A stretch of DNA of 64,000 nt from NCBI GenBank assembly GCA_003049465.1, contig PYSS01000040.1:62001-126000 (forward strand), written 5' to 3'. Under the pieces are notes generated by a model. That model saw nothing but the letters and a program-made list of their open reading frames with translations. It had not been told where the DNA came from and searched no databases. The stretch comes from Magnaporthiopsis rhizophila. Lineage: Eukaryota > Ascomycota > Sordariomycetes > Magnaporthales > Magnaporthaceae. The position numbers and the translations under genes were made by a program. Shown here in pieces: positions 1 through 10,742 of the stretch (its first letter is position 1; every line of letters starts with the position of its first letter).

Positions 1-241
1 AATCATGGAAGTCTCTGCGAATTCGCATTTTCAATCAAAGTTTGATTTTTTTTTTTCGTACATGGCGCCGTCATCGGTGCCTCGTGGCATGTGGTATTTG
101 ATCAACTCCAACAAAAAAAAAAGATGTTTCGAAGCATCATCAATCGCGTATTCTCGTCTGTGCCGTTCCTTGCAAGCTTTCTCCAAGTGCAGGCAATGAT
201 CATTCGTTCAACCGTGAGCCAATATCCGTCTACCTACCAAC

Positions 242-1806
242 CTAAATGGCGCCCACCTTGGCCAGCCAAGCCCGTAGCACCTCCTTGAGGTCCTCCTTGG
301 GCAGGCCTAGCAGCTCGCCGGCGTCGTCGGCGGGCGCCACGGGGTGGCCGACGCCGTCGCCGTAGCACCACCTCTCGAGCAGGAGCGGGAACGCCGAGTA
401 GTCGCCCGCCGCCAGCTTGCGCTCCCCCTCGGCCTGCAGCTCCTTGGTGTCGGCACGCGCGGCCACCGTCCACTTGGCTCCTCCCGTCAGCTCCTCGAGC
501 GCGGCCAGGATCTCGTTCTGGGTCGTGTGGAAGCCTGCGACCAGGAGGTAGCGGTTCGCCGTCTCGTCGGGCTTGCGGAGCACGGCGGCGACGGCGCGGC
601 CGACAAAGGGGCGCGTGGATGCTTGGAAGAGCTCGTTGCCCGAGTCGAGGATTCGGGCGGTTTTGTCTTTGGCGTTGAAGCCTGAGTATCCTGTCTCGAG
701 GGCCTGTTTTGGGTTAGCCGCCATCTGGCCAAAAAAGAGGCCGGCAGGTGCCGTCATATACAAAATGGTGAATAAAATTAAAGAAGGGAAAAAAACAGAA
801 AGCTCACTATCGCTTCGGGGCGACAGCTACGAAACATCCCAACTGGGGAGGTTTGCTCCGAGTCGGCTGGAAAATCCGACGTTAACCCCAACCGGGGCTC
901 GAACCCTGGACCCAAGCGGCTATTGCAACGGAGTACAGGTAGGGTCCCGGTGTCGACTCGACCCATCCTCATAACCATTACACCAACTTGGCCTCCGCGG
1001 TGTTCGATACTTATGACAGGCGCGACGAAGGGTTATATGGGGTGTGCGCGTGTGGCGGCAGGTGCGGCGGGCTGGGCATGTTTTTGTAGCGCATGTGCGG
1101 CAGGTGCGATAGGGCCCGGTGATGGAAAATTCGATGAGTCCATCTGCCATTGGTTGACACTTACAGAGTCCCAGAACAAGCCCGTACTGATGCCAGTCCA
1201 GCTGAAAGCCGGGTTCTTTGCAGCCAGCGCCGCGAGGTGGTCGGCGACGGCGACCTTGCCGGCCAGGATCTTGCCGATGGGGTGGCCCGAGACGATGCGG
1301 GTGTTGAGACCGAACTCTGAGGGGATGAAGCGCCTGACGCCCGCGGCCAGCGCCGCGTCGACCAGCACCTTCTGGCCGGCGACGGCAGGAGTGGCCACGG
1401 CCGAGACGACGGCGTGATGGCCTTGCAGGGCGGCTGTCAGGGAGTCTAGGGAGTCGTACTGAGTTTTATTTTTTTGGAGGTTCCGTCAGCACCTTCGTGT
1501 ATTGTTGGCAGCGAGAGTTGAGGTGGCCGCTGTTGCTTACGTCGACGTCTTTGGTGGCCGCCACTCCTTCGGGCGGGGTCGAGGTCGAGCCGGCTCGGCG
1601 GAGGAGGGTGACCTCGAACCCGGCTGCCACCAACTCTTTCACAATGAACGAACCAAGACCTCCGGTGCCCTTAAAAACCGCAGGAAGTTAGCTGCTAGGT
1701 GTGCGGCGATGCTGCAACATGAGGCGGCGTCGAGAAATCCCGAAAAAGGGGATGGAAAATCACGCACTCCGGCAACCGCAACCTTCGTGATGGCTGGCGA
1801 CGACAT
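242..1806 (-). CDS. NmrA-like / isoflavone reductase-like NAD(P)-binding oxidoreductase
   Basis: The model has four exons on the minus strand: 1806-1768, 1669-1541, 1458-1165 and 703-242, giving about 307 aa, which is normal for this family. Every junction keeps the frame and uses GT-AG borders. Residues 9-20 read VAVAGGTGGLGS, the glycine-rich dinucleotide-binding turn of a Rossmann fold, created by joining exons 1 and 2. Further on come AAGVRRFIPSEFG and SWTGISTGLFWDS, typical of NmrA/PCBER-type proteins, and a C-terminal half with the usual substrate-side helices. Family members are NAD(P)H-dependent reductases or redox-sensing regulators; the substrate cannot be read from sequence. Intron 3 is 461 nt, against 82-98 nt for the other two, and holds a tRNA-like unit. 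The start at 1806 is chosen because the Rossmann strand follows directly. Family assignment is firm; exact function is open. Confidence 0.8.
871..1000 (-). ncRNA. tRNA-like Pol III unit (degenerate tRNA or SINE head) inside an intron
   Basis: On the minus strand an A-box-like TGGTGTAATGG (985-975) is followed by a perfect-looking B box GGTTCGAGCCC (905-895) and a T4 run (874-871), the order of an internal Pol III promoter and terminator. The T arm forms except for one mismatch (CAGGG with CCCGG). I could not build a matching acceptor stem or anticodon arm, and the box spacing is long. A functional tRNA is therefore doubtful; a decayed tRNA or the 5' part of a tRNA-derived SINE fits better. 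It lies wholly in intron 3 of the NmrA-like gene, in the same orientation. Confidence 0.4.
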
Positions 1807-2149
1807 GATTTTTCTTGAGCTGGTGATGCTGTCCAAACGTGCGGGAATGGGTCAAGTGTATGGAAATCAATACGGGATGGCGGGGTCGCAAACGACGTCA
1901 ATCGAATATAAAGCCGGCGGTATCATGCCGAGGCCAGCCGATGGCGCGATCCATCATGGAACCTTGACATGGCGTCACCGGGTGGGCCGTCTTTGTGATG
2001 CTCTATAAGCGGACTGCACCTTGCTATAATCCATTGGATTCCATTCATTACGGCTTTATCCGTTTTATTCCGTGCTTGACAAAGGAACGCCAAGACCCCT
2101 CATACCCGGGCAGCTACCCCCACCTCCCGAACCTCCCCCACACGCCGCC
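1807..2149. other. Intergenic, 343 bp
   Basis: This stretch lies between the stop of the serine hydrolase and the start of the NmrA-like gene, both minus strand. It must hold the hydrolase 3' UTR and the reductase promoter. AT-rich words resembling TATA occur near 1906-1912 and 2001-2008, without decisive evidence. No coding potential seen. Confidence 0.5.
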
Positions 2150-4207
2150 CTACGTTGACGTCGTCCTCTTCAGCGTGATCCGGAACGCCCCCAGCTCGAC
2201 GCTGGTCGCGGTCCCGTCGGCGCCCAGGTTGAAGACGAACGAGTCGAGCGCCTGCAGCTCCCACGCCGGCCGGCCCGTGGTGCCCCAGGTCTGGCACGTC
2301 CCCTGCGGCCAGGGGAACAGCTCGTCCACCGCTTCCACCTGCGCCGCCGTCAGCGCGCCGAACACGCCGCGCCAGCTCACCCGCCTCTTGTTGCCCAGGT
2401 TGGTCGGGTACAGGCGCAGACGGGCGCGCGGAATCTTTGCCGGGTCGGGGGCCGGCGCGCCGGGCTGGGTGCCCAGCTCGACGCCGAAGCGGTTGGCCAG
2501 CACGTCGACGCCGCGCGAGATGAAGGTGGGCGCCGACAGGCCCGGCGCCGCGTCGGCGGTGTCGAGCGCGAGCACGAGCGTCGAGTTGGTCGCCTCGTCG
2601 CGGTACGTGCCTGCGAAGCGCGGGCGCGCCTCGTCCTTGCCGGCGGCCTCGAGCACCGGCAGCATCGCGCGCACCAGGCGCCCGCCTATGATATCGGTGA
2701 CCTGGACCGCCTCGAGGCCCGAGCCCAGGATGGTCAGGACCAGGTCGTAGTCGGGCACCAGGCCGACGAGGGACGAGTAGGTGATGAGCCCGCCGGACTT
2801 TGTGTACACCTCGACCAGGCGCTGGTCCGCCGTCGCGTTGTCGGCCCGGTAGATCTCCCAGGGCGCGCCGACCATGGACCCCTTCGACGCGGTCGACACC
2901 AGCGGCTTGAGCCACCGCCGCGTCTTGGCGGGGCTGAGGAGCTTGTTGCTCAGGATGCCGTCGAGGAGGACGGTGAGGTCCCTTGTGGACGAGTAGTAGT
3001 TTCCAGTCCTGGTGGGCACTCCACGTCAGTTTTTTTTTGTGCATGGTCTTCGCTGCCACCACCACCTGAGCAAGAAAGTGAAAGGGTTGAAACCTACGGC
3101 GACATGAACCCGAGGGTCCCGTTCCACATCGGGTCCCCCGTAGGGATGACGCCAAGGGAATCGTCGGGCTTGGTGGCATACGTGCTGTTCATGCCGAGGG
3201 GGTCCAGGATCTTCTCCTTGACAAAGTCTGCAAACGGCTTGCCCGACACCTTCTCGATCACGAACCCAAGGATCCCAAAGCCGATGTTGGAGTAGACCGG
3301 GGCGGTGAAGGGCGCATACACCGGCGGGACCTTGCCAAAGTGGTCGTAGAAGTCTGCGTGCCCGCTGCTGTTAGCGCCCGACGGGGTTATCACAAGTCTG
3401 GATTACCGAGAACATTATCCTACCTTGAGCGGTACAGGGACGCTTGCCGATGAACCCCAAACATCCCGGCAGCGCTTCTGGGCTGCGCGCAGGCAGGCCT
3501 AAATATCCTGGGTCTATGGCCGGGACTTCTGCAAAATCAAAGGCGTCTTGTGATTTGTTTCTCAGTCAGCTATGCGGCTCTCCCGACAGCCGCACGAACA
3601 CTCTCAAGCAGCGAGAAAGAGCACGGCCCCTGGGAATGTTCCACGACTTACAGTCAGGGGCGATGCCGCCGAGATGGCTCGCCAATGCCTCCAAGGTAAT
3701 ATCGTCCCAGTCCACCGTGGTCAGCTCATCCTTCTCGGTCGGCTGCTCGTTGAGCTTGTTGAGGCCCGGGAGGTATTTGGTGACGGGGTCCTCCAGCCTA
3801 ACCCCGTCGAGGAGGAGCAGCGCCATCACCGGCAGGATCTTGGTCACACTGGCGATGCGGTAGACCGAATTGCCGTCCACCTTTTGGACGCCCCTGGGAT
3901 CTAGTTTCGGCGGCGTGTAGTGGTACTCGAACATGTTCCCGGCCTCGTGGATCGACTTGACTGCGACGGATAGCGAGGAGCCGTTGAATCCCGTCGTGAT
4001 CTCGTCGAGGAGCCGCTTGACCTCGGTCCTTGCCGTAGTCGCCGCCACGTTCTCGCTGGGCCTCTTGGGTGCCGGGAGCACGGGGCCGAAGGTCGGGCAG
4101 TGGCCATCTCGGGCGGCGTGGACGGCGAGGTGCCCCTGGCGCGGTGAGGCCAGCAGCCCTGCCAGCTGCACACTCACAATCTGAATGACCGGGTTTCTGA
4201 GAAGCAT
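2150..4207 (-). CDS. Secreted beta-lactamase-fold serine hydrolase (class C / penicillin-binding-protein-like)
   Basis: Four exons: 4207-3652, 3525-3424, 3353-3098 and 3008-2150, giving about 590 aa. The N terminus (MLLRNPVIQIVSVQLAGLLAS) looks like a signal peptide; an in-frame ATG at 4243 would add 12 residues and bury it, so 4207 is preferred. The catalytic SxxK motif is SVTK at about residue 120, and the second motif YSN at about residue 240 follows PPVYAPFTAPV, as in the fungal beta-lactamase-related family (Pfam Beta-lactamase). Joining exons 2 and 3 gives CTAQDFYDHFG, where homologs have a CTR-DF-like segment, which supports that splice. A C-terminal beta-rich extension of about 250 residues is usual in these fungal proteins. 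Members hydrolyse esters, amides or lactams; the substrate is unknown. Antibiotic resistance should not be assumed. Exon 2 borders are inferred and the least certain. Confidence 0.8.
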
Positions 4208-5062
4208 CGTCGTTGGCGGGTTTTCGGGACAGCCAGCCACCAAAGTATTTTGTCAATGCGTGGGGATGGAGTTCACCGAGGAACACTGCCGAGGCGCGAT
4301 GGCTCAAAGGGAGCCAGCACTGTAGATAACGGGCCAGGGACGGTGGTATTTTATAAAGATTCACATCAGAAGAGGACCTCAATTCCATATGTTGATGAGC
4401 TCAGACGTGCTGGCCTTACATGTACACAGCCACTACAAGGTATAGGATCCAACGCGGCGATTACGCGCCCCTTTCGAGCCGTTGCCCAGAGAAAACACCT
4501 TAGCCAGCCTATCAAATGTGGGATAATTCATATTTGTATGCCTCGTTGACTCGGTTCCGGCGTCACCACACCGTCTTGGCGCTGCTGACGGTGTATAAAC
4601 CGGGCCAACATTGGGCCGCCTAAGCTGCGATTGATGTCAACCCACGGGCCATGGCGACGCGTGCCGACCCGCAGTGCGTTTCTCCATGTCTCGGGTGTCC
4701 AATCCCCGGATCTAGAGCCCGGCGGGCTGATGCCAGAGCCCGGGCGTTTGCGGCTGAGCCATAATTAATGACGACGCTTCAAGTTCCCTACCGAACAGGC
4801 AGCTGCCAACGACCTTGCTTACATAGCTGCGGGGTCTCCACAGATGGCAGGAAACGATTCTTGGCTGCGGGTATTGCGACACACCGGTGAGGGAATCCCA
4901 ATGGCATTGTTTTAGCTGCTCCTTGCCACGTCCGGCATCTTATAAGAGGCCCTCCAGTTCCTGTTTAGCATTGGCCTATCAAACCGGGTACTCAACCATC
5001 TCCGGCGCTTTCCACTCGACCCTAATTACTACTTAGGTAATTAACAGAACGATTCGAAAGTC

Positions 5063-5116
<54 letters not shown>

Positions 5117-6535
5117 NAAAAAAAAAAAAAAAAAAAAAAAAAAAAACACCCAACACTCTCCGTAAAAATGCCTAACAATTAGGGAAACTGTATTTCCAGG
5201 GAGAAGGGGGAGGGTTCTGGCAGCCCGGGCTCGGACTTGACGGGCCAGGGTGGCGGCAACAGTGGCAATGGTGGTGGCAACGACACGCCCTCCATCATTT
5301 CCATCAACAACAAAAATCCCGAGACCAAAACCAACTGAAAACGGGTTCTGGGCAGGCTAGGGCACAGTTCTTCTGAGGTGTGACTTGTTTCTAACAAGTC
5401 CCGACTCCAGGCCCTTATAGCAGCGCCCACTCATTTCCAAGGGAGGAACGGAGGCGAGCCGGCGAGCCCATGGCCGGGAGAGGATAACCGAAGGGAAACA
5501 TAATTATATAACACCTCTCACGTACCGAAGATTGAAAAAATTTCTAGCCGACACGCAGCCGCCATTTGCCAAGGCGAAAAAGGATACAAAACACGCAAGG
5601 CTATTTGGCGTTAACTTGAGGTGTGGTTGCTAACGAGCCGCTTGGCTGCCCAATGAATTTTTGATGTCGGCAGGGACATGATTTGGTGCCTTTTCGCACG
5701 TATCCCTGTCGACGGAAGGGCGTCTGGGGCGTCAACGCCAGCGCCTCCGCGTCTTTTCTCCAGCTGTCGCGGTATGGGACTGGTCAACACTTGCCAGGTG
5801 GCCGTAAGTAGCCGCGTGAAATGATAGCGTCCAGTCATTTTCACCACGCGCACTGGGTGTTGTCACCATTGTTAACCAGAAGCTGGACGGGTTTCTGCGG
5901 GTCCTGCAATCGATTAACATTTAACAGTGTGAGAGACGTAAAGGTATTTAAAAGTAGTAGGGTAAAGCAAGGTTAGGAAAAAAAGTCAAAGGAAGAGATA
6001 CATAACAGCGGTAAAGGTAAATGCCTCGCGGTGGGGCGCATTGGTAGTCGCACAAGGGGGTGACCGGTTAAGGGGTGCACCGACTTAAAAATGAACGTGA
6101 AATGAATAAAAGGCCTTCTTTTCCGTAATACTGGACGCTATGTAATGCTAAAGACGGGCAAAACCGTGCCCAAACTCTGAAGGAGAACAAATCGAAAGGT
6201 AAAGTTTCCATCCCGGGGGTGAAGATTGTTAGGGAAGAGGGCGAGATTGGGTCCGGGTGAAAAACCGTCCCAAGCTTTACGTAGTCTCTGGCCAGGTGAG
6301 TGTCCCATCTCGCGTTAACCGTTAAACCACAGAAAGTGTGACAATATACTGCCAGGCAAATAGCGACCCTGACACGGAATCTTTTATAACAGGAAAGATG
6401 CAAAAAGCACAACCATTTAAGTTAAAAAAAGATAATGGCTTGCTTTAATAATTGTCCCATGCCGAAAGTCCGGGTCGCTAAGAAATATTGCGGCATATGC
6501 TCCGTGGGTTATGGTATACCCCGGTCCGAGTGTGC
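4208..6535. other. Intergenic, about 2.3 kb, no convincing gene
   Basis: Open frames here are short, lack family resemblance and have no believable splice extension. The stretch contains the 76-base A tract at 5071-5146 and a moderately AT-rich part from about 5500 to 6480. The promoter of the hydrolase (minus) must lie at its left end and the 3' UTR of the small secreted protein gene at its right end. Confidence 0.5.
5071..5146 (+). repeat. 76-base poly(A) tract with one ambiguous base
   Basis: A continuous A run spans 5071-5146 with a single n at 5117. It follows AT-rich sequence ending in acaacagc and is followed by caccc. It could be a poly(A) tail of an inserted retrocopy, an expanded homopolymer, or an assembly or polishing artefact. 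The n shows the assembly was not confident here. Confidence 0.85.
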
Positions 6536-6844
6536 TTAATAGCACTTGCAGCCGGCGGCGGTGCCACCGCAGGAAACGCAGGCGTTATAATATTTGGAGT
6601 GGCAGAAGGTGCCAGTGGGGGGCGCCTTGGCTATACAGTTCGAGCATTCGGAACGTATGAGAGCGCAGTATTTAGACTCGGGCTGGAAGCGCGGAGTATC
6701 GGCGGCAGCACGGACGACGACGGGGGCGTCCTGCGGGGCGACGTCGCCGGCAGAGGCAACGGCGGCGGCGAAGGCCGGGGTGGAGAGGACTGGGGCGGCC
6801 GAGAAAGCCAGGACGGCGAGTGCCTTAACGGTGGAGAATTGCAT
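6536..6844 (-). CDS. Small secreted cysteine-rich protein (effector-like)
   Basis: An intronless 102-aa protein. Residues 1 to about 21 (MQFSTVKALAVLAFSAAPVLS) form a clear signal peptide, followed by an Ala/Val-rich spacer. The last 45 residues carry eight cysteines spaced C-x6-C-x2-C-x10-C-x7-C-x2-C-x6-C-x1-C, which could make four disulfides. The size, secretion signal and cysteine load match small secreted proteins of plant- or insect-associated fungi, some of which are effectors or antimicrobial peptides. I do not recognise the family. It sits alone in gene-poor DNA, with a TATA-like box about 165 bp upstream. The open frame and its cysteine pattern are directly visible; an effector role is inference. 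Confidence 0.7.
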   Translation of the reverse strand: MQFSTVKALAVLAFSAAPVLSTPAFAAAVASAGDVAPQDAPVVVRAAADTPRFQPESKYCALIRSECSNCIAKAPPTGTFCHSKYYNACVSCGGTAAGCKCY

Positions 6845-7917
6845 GTTTACGTTGTGGTCTGCGTTGTCGTAAACAAAGAACGAAGGTTTTAAAAGAAGGA
6901 AAAGAACGTCGGAGGAAGTGAAAGGAAAGAATGGACGAATGAAACTAGAAATGGGAAAGAATGGAACAAAAGGATAGGAGTGAATGTTATGGATCGGGAC
7001 AAGTCCCGCTTTTATGCCAAGGCTGTGCCTTGTATCTAGTATAAAGCCCCCTTCGAGGCATAGGACTTCCGGCAGTTAGATTCCTTCCTTTTGCTAGTTT
7101 ATTCATCACTTTCCCAGGCCCCCAACGCAACGCACGCTTTACTTTGGGGTTAGCCCTTCACAGTGAAGGAAAGATTGTGAGATGGGAGAGAAAGAAGAAA
7201 AGGATACGGGAAAGCGGCGGCAGTCCGCGATATATATACACGTTCCTCCTCACTATTAACCAGACCATCCTAGCGAGCGCAAATGCCCACGCCATTTATT
7301 TGAAACCATATGGATGGGGCCATAATAATCACGGTAATAAACCAACCCCCCGCGGCGTAACACTTTGCTAAGCAGGCCCTCCTGCCCGCCTACATTCCGT
7401 CCCTTCGAACCAGCCTTTAAAACGCCTAACGTCGCCCATCACACCAGCATTACAAAGCTCAATTCCGCCTGCAGCTTTCCAAAGAGGGTTTTGCAGGGTA
7501 GGTGACTAGCGACGACCCTGTGAGCCCGTTATAGCCAAGCCCGCGCTTTGCTGGCTTCAAGGAGTGAAAGATCGCATGATCAAAAAGGATGCAATATTGA
7601 TGAGCGGCCCTCGTTGCCATGGCCATCAGGTAGAGGGCGCGTACTTCGTATGCGATTTCGACATAGTCATCACGGCCTCAGTTCCGAGTCGGGTGGCCGA
7701 GAGTAGGCTAGGTTGGATAATTGTGCGGGAAGAAACTTGAAAGGAAAATGTGACAGACGTCCGGTTGGGAGCTATAGCTAAGATACCTACCAAGTAAGAG
7801 AACAAGAACAGTTTATGCACAACCACTTGCAGTTTGCCAGTGACAGACTATGCAAACATGTGCCGACAACAATCCTGTTTCTTCTCCTTGGTTAGGTAAC
7901 TTTGCCTGCCCGTCTGC
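6845..7917. other. Intergenic, about 1.1 kb
   Basis: Contains the promoter of the small secreted protein and the 3' flank of the membrane-protein gene at 7918-9427. The minus strand just upstream of 6844 is rich in C and T, as is common in fungal 5' leaders. No coding frame is supported. Confidence 0.5.
7009..7016 (-). promoter_or_regulatory. TATA-like box for the small secreted protein gene
   Basis: The minus strand reads GGCATAAAAGCGG here, about 165 bp upstream of the ATG at 6844. This is a plausible core promoter element by position and composition only. Confidence 0.3.
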
Positions 7918-9427
7918 TCATAATCGGCCCTCTAGCACCGCAGACGCCCTCCGGCTGCGTCCCCCGTCCCTCAGCCAGCTGAACCGCTTGCCGCGCGACT
8001 TGTTGCGGACGAGGGCGCCGTTGGGGCCCGGGGTGGACGAGAACGTGGGCTCTGGCGGCCGGGAGCTCGCCCACAGGAGCCAGGGCCGGGCGTGCTCGAG
8101 GAGCTCGGCACCTGCCAAGACAGACGGAGTGTTAGAAAGGGAAAAAAATTAACCGAGAAACAGACAAAGATGGAGAAAAATATAATGAGAGCTCACAGTA
8201 GTTGGAGCCGATGCTCGTCGGCCAACTCCAGCCAGGGTTGCGCATCAGAGGCCCCGCCAGGTCCGGCGGCAGCACCGGGGGCCCGCCACCCCGTGCCGGC
8301 GGCGGCGGGGCGGGATGCCGCGGCTGGTGCTGGTGCTGCTGTTGATGCTGTTGATGCTGCTGCTGCCGCTGCTGATGGTTCGAGTACCAACGCTGCTGAT
8401 CCATGGGGTGCGACGAGAGCGGTCCGTACCGCGACAGCGGCCTCGCCGCCATCGACGCTCCAGGCCCTGCGGCCGCAAACTTTGCCATGGCCCATCTGCT
8501 GCTCTGGCGCCTCTCGGCGCTGCCGGCGCTGCCCTGGCCGGGCGACCGGGGTGGCGGCGTCGGCCACGTCATGATATGGCGCAGGGGCGGGTGGGAGCTG
8601 TTGTTCTTGTCATTGTTGTTATTGTTGTCGGCGCGGAGCTGATGCGGGTTCTGATGCTGGCGCGCGGCCACGGCGGCGTTGCCCGCGCTCGTCATGGCGA
8701 GCATGGCGCTGTCGCGGCGCAGCGCCGGGTGCATCTCGGCCGACGGCTCCATTGCGGCGGCGGCCGAGTCGGTGTCCTTGAAGAGGTGGCTGATATCGGG
8801 CCCGATGTGGCTCTTGAAGGGACTGTTGCCGCCGCTGCTGTTGCCGCTGCCGCCGCCTGGGCTTTCGGGGCTGCCAACAATCCCCAGGCCGACGCCGTCG
8901 CCGCCGTCTCTGGAGTGGGTGTTCTGGTCATCGCTGCCACTGTTGTTGGTGTTGCCGTTGTTGCCGTCCTCGTTCTTGGGGGCCCGGAAGTAGGCGCAGG
9001 CCCAGCAGCCGTTCTGGCTGGAAAAGAACCACTTCAGGCCGCTCGGCAGCTTCTTCCACGACGCCGGACGGAAACAACTGCCGAGGCCGCGGCCCGCCGA
9101 CGCGAGGCGTTCGCGGACGCAGCGGAGCTGGCGCTTGTAGGTGGCGCTGAGCTCGCCGCGCGTGGCCAGGCGGATGTTGTAGGCGACGAACCAGAGCAGG
9201 AACAGACCCGTCAGCACGGCGCCCAGGATCCCCAGCGTGAGGTCGGTCGTCTTGTTGGACTTGGCTGCCGTCGCGTCGCCGGCGACGTCTCTGCGCTTTG
9301 TCACAGCGGCGGCGCCTTCGTGAGAGCGTTTGAAAAGGTTATCGACGAGCATGGGCAGAAAAGGGGAGCGCAGGCGAGGGTCGCTGGGGGCGTTGGCCTT
9401 GTGTGGTGTTACGTGTACAGGAGCCAT
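7918..9427 (-). CDS. Single-pass membrane protein with Gln/His-rich cytoplasmic tail, uncharacterised
   Basis: Two exons: 9427-8197 and 8111-7918, about 474 aa. The splice joins SIGSNY to CAELLEHARPW in frame through a GTGAGC donor. One strong membrane segment, TLGILGAVLTGLFLLWFVAYNI, lies near residues 63-84. The N side is short and charged. The C side is long and disordered, with Asn/Ser/Gly runs, a Pro-rich part and a Gln/His tract (positions 8330-8395). A cysteine and aromatic patch (SSQNGCWACAYF) lies not far after the membrane helix. The ATG at 9427 is the first usable start; the frame is open further upstream only through a GTG. I do not recognise the family; such proteins are common in filamentous ascomycetes as single-pass hypotheticals. 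No function is proposed. Confidence 0.65.
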
Positions 9428-10163
9428 GATCGCTAGCTGTGTGGCTACCACCTATATTCAGAGATAGGATGCGGACAATATGCCCCTGCCTAGCAAAGGC
9501 CGCCTCGCACAGGATGTGCTGCTGCCAGGAAGGTAGGGAGACCTGAAAAAAAAACCGAGAAAGAAAAAAGGGCAGGACGCAGAGCCATTTCAACGCTTCA
9601 GCCGCCTCAGGCCCGAGGCTTGAACCAAACTCTCCGCAGCGGGAGCCCTGTCATAGAAGCAGTTAACGTTTCCGCGGTTTTGGCTCAGTCGGCTGGTGGC
9701 GGCCGGTGGAACCAAGCTAGTCTGCAGGGCGGAAGCAGCCCGGTATGGTTATCAGGGGCATATTCAGCACAATCTCCAGCCAAAGTGGTGCTTCATGACG
9801 CTTGCTCGAAAGTGTAGTTTTGCCATGCAGTGTTTGGTGGCCGATATACAGGTGTGGCGGAGCTGTAAGGTTTGTTCCTGGCGCTGTCGACGACAATTAG
9901 TACCTGTCATTGTCAACTACGAGTACTCAGGGTCCCTTGGCCCACCATAGGCCGAAGGTTCGCTGCCATCTCGAGCGAGTGGTTCACGACATCGGGTATA
10001 ATCGAGGCCGGGGACAAGGACGCAACGTGTTTTGGGATTTGGCGTGCCGGTTATAAGTTGGTGATCTCGCTTTCTCGCACGATTCTGGGTTCTCCAACCT
10101 TTGTCCATCAAGGGGCGCATATAAGACTCGGGAACTCCACAACAAGACAACACGCCTCGTCAC
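9428..10163. other. Intergenic, about 0.7 kb
   Basis: Lies between the start of the membrane-protein gene and the tRNA gene. No coding frame, repeat or RNA motif stands out. Confidence 0.5.
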
Positions 10164-10286
10164 GCCGCGACGGTCTGGTGGTATGATTCTCGCTTAGGGC
10201 TCGCCCTGAGTTGTAGCTCATGGTTTGACAACACCCCATGCTCACTGATTTGCGAGAGGTCCCGGGTTCAATCCCCGGTTGCGGCC
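10164..10286 (+). tRNA. tRNA-Pro (AGG) with a 51-nt intron
   Basis: The acceptor stem GCCGCGA (10164-10170) pairs fully with TTGCGGC (10279-10285), with one G-U. The D arm GTC...GAT, anticodon stem CTCGC/GCGAG, and T arm CCGGG-TTCAATC-CCCGG are all intact. The anticodon AGG (10196-10198) reads proline CCU. An intron of about 51 nt (10200-10250) lies after position 37, the standard place for nuclear tRNA introns, and contains CCCT, which can pair with the anticodon AGGG. The A box (GGTCTGGTGG) and B box (GGTTCAATCCC) serve as internal promoter. Oddity: position 8 is C rather than the nearly invariant U. Discriminator is C. Confidence 0.9.
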
Positions 10287-10742
10287 TTACTTTTTGGTTT
10301 GTTTTTCGTCTTAGGGTGAGTTGCTTTGGTATAGCCTCGCAACAGGGATGCCGTTGATGGGTCAATTCTCTCCTCCTTGTTAGTCATTGCTCCATAAGCT
10401 AGCTAGTTGAACAATCGGTTCAAACATGAAACTGCCTTTTTTTTCCGTTTCTTTTCTGTGAATGCCAATGATGAACTATAAGCGAGTAGAGAATACATCC
10501 ATCCGCTGCAAGTAGCAAGGGAAATATCAAAGCCGTCACCGATAAGAAGGCGCTGTCGTTCCGTCCGAGGTGGTCATTTCGCTACATAAAAAGGCTGACA
10601 GTAGCTGGACACCAGGCTATTTTAGCCCTGGTCGGGTGGTGATCTGGGACCTTCCAGTCCCCAAGGCAAGTCAAACTCCCATTCTGTTCCTTCTCTCCTT
10701 CGATCGCATGCCATTCTCCGAGCCCTATTCTGGAGGCATCAT
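10287..10742. other. Intergenic between tRNA-Pro and F-box gene
   Basis: Holds the Pol III terminator and the 3' UTR of the F-box gene. Nothing else is seen. Confidence 0.5.
10291..10295 (+). terminator. Pol III T5 terminator of tRNA-Pro
   Basis: A run of five T on the coding strand begins five bases after the tRNA discriminator base, as expected for RNA polymerase III termination. A second T run follows near 10302. Confidence 0.75.

Noticed and set aside
2150..4207. Antibiotic-resistance beta-lactamase
   Set aside because: The fold is shared, but fungal members act on diverse esters and lactams; sequence alone does not support drug resistance.
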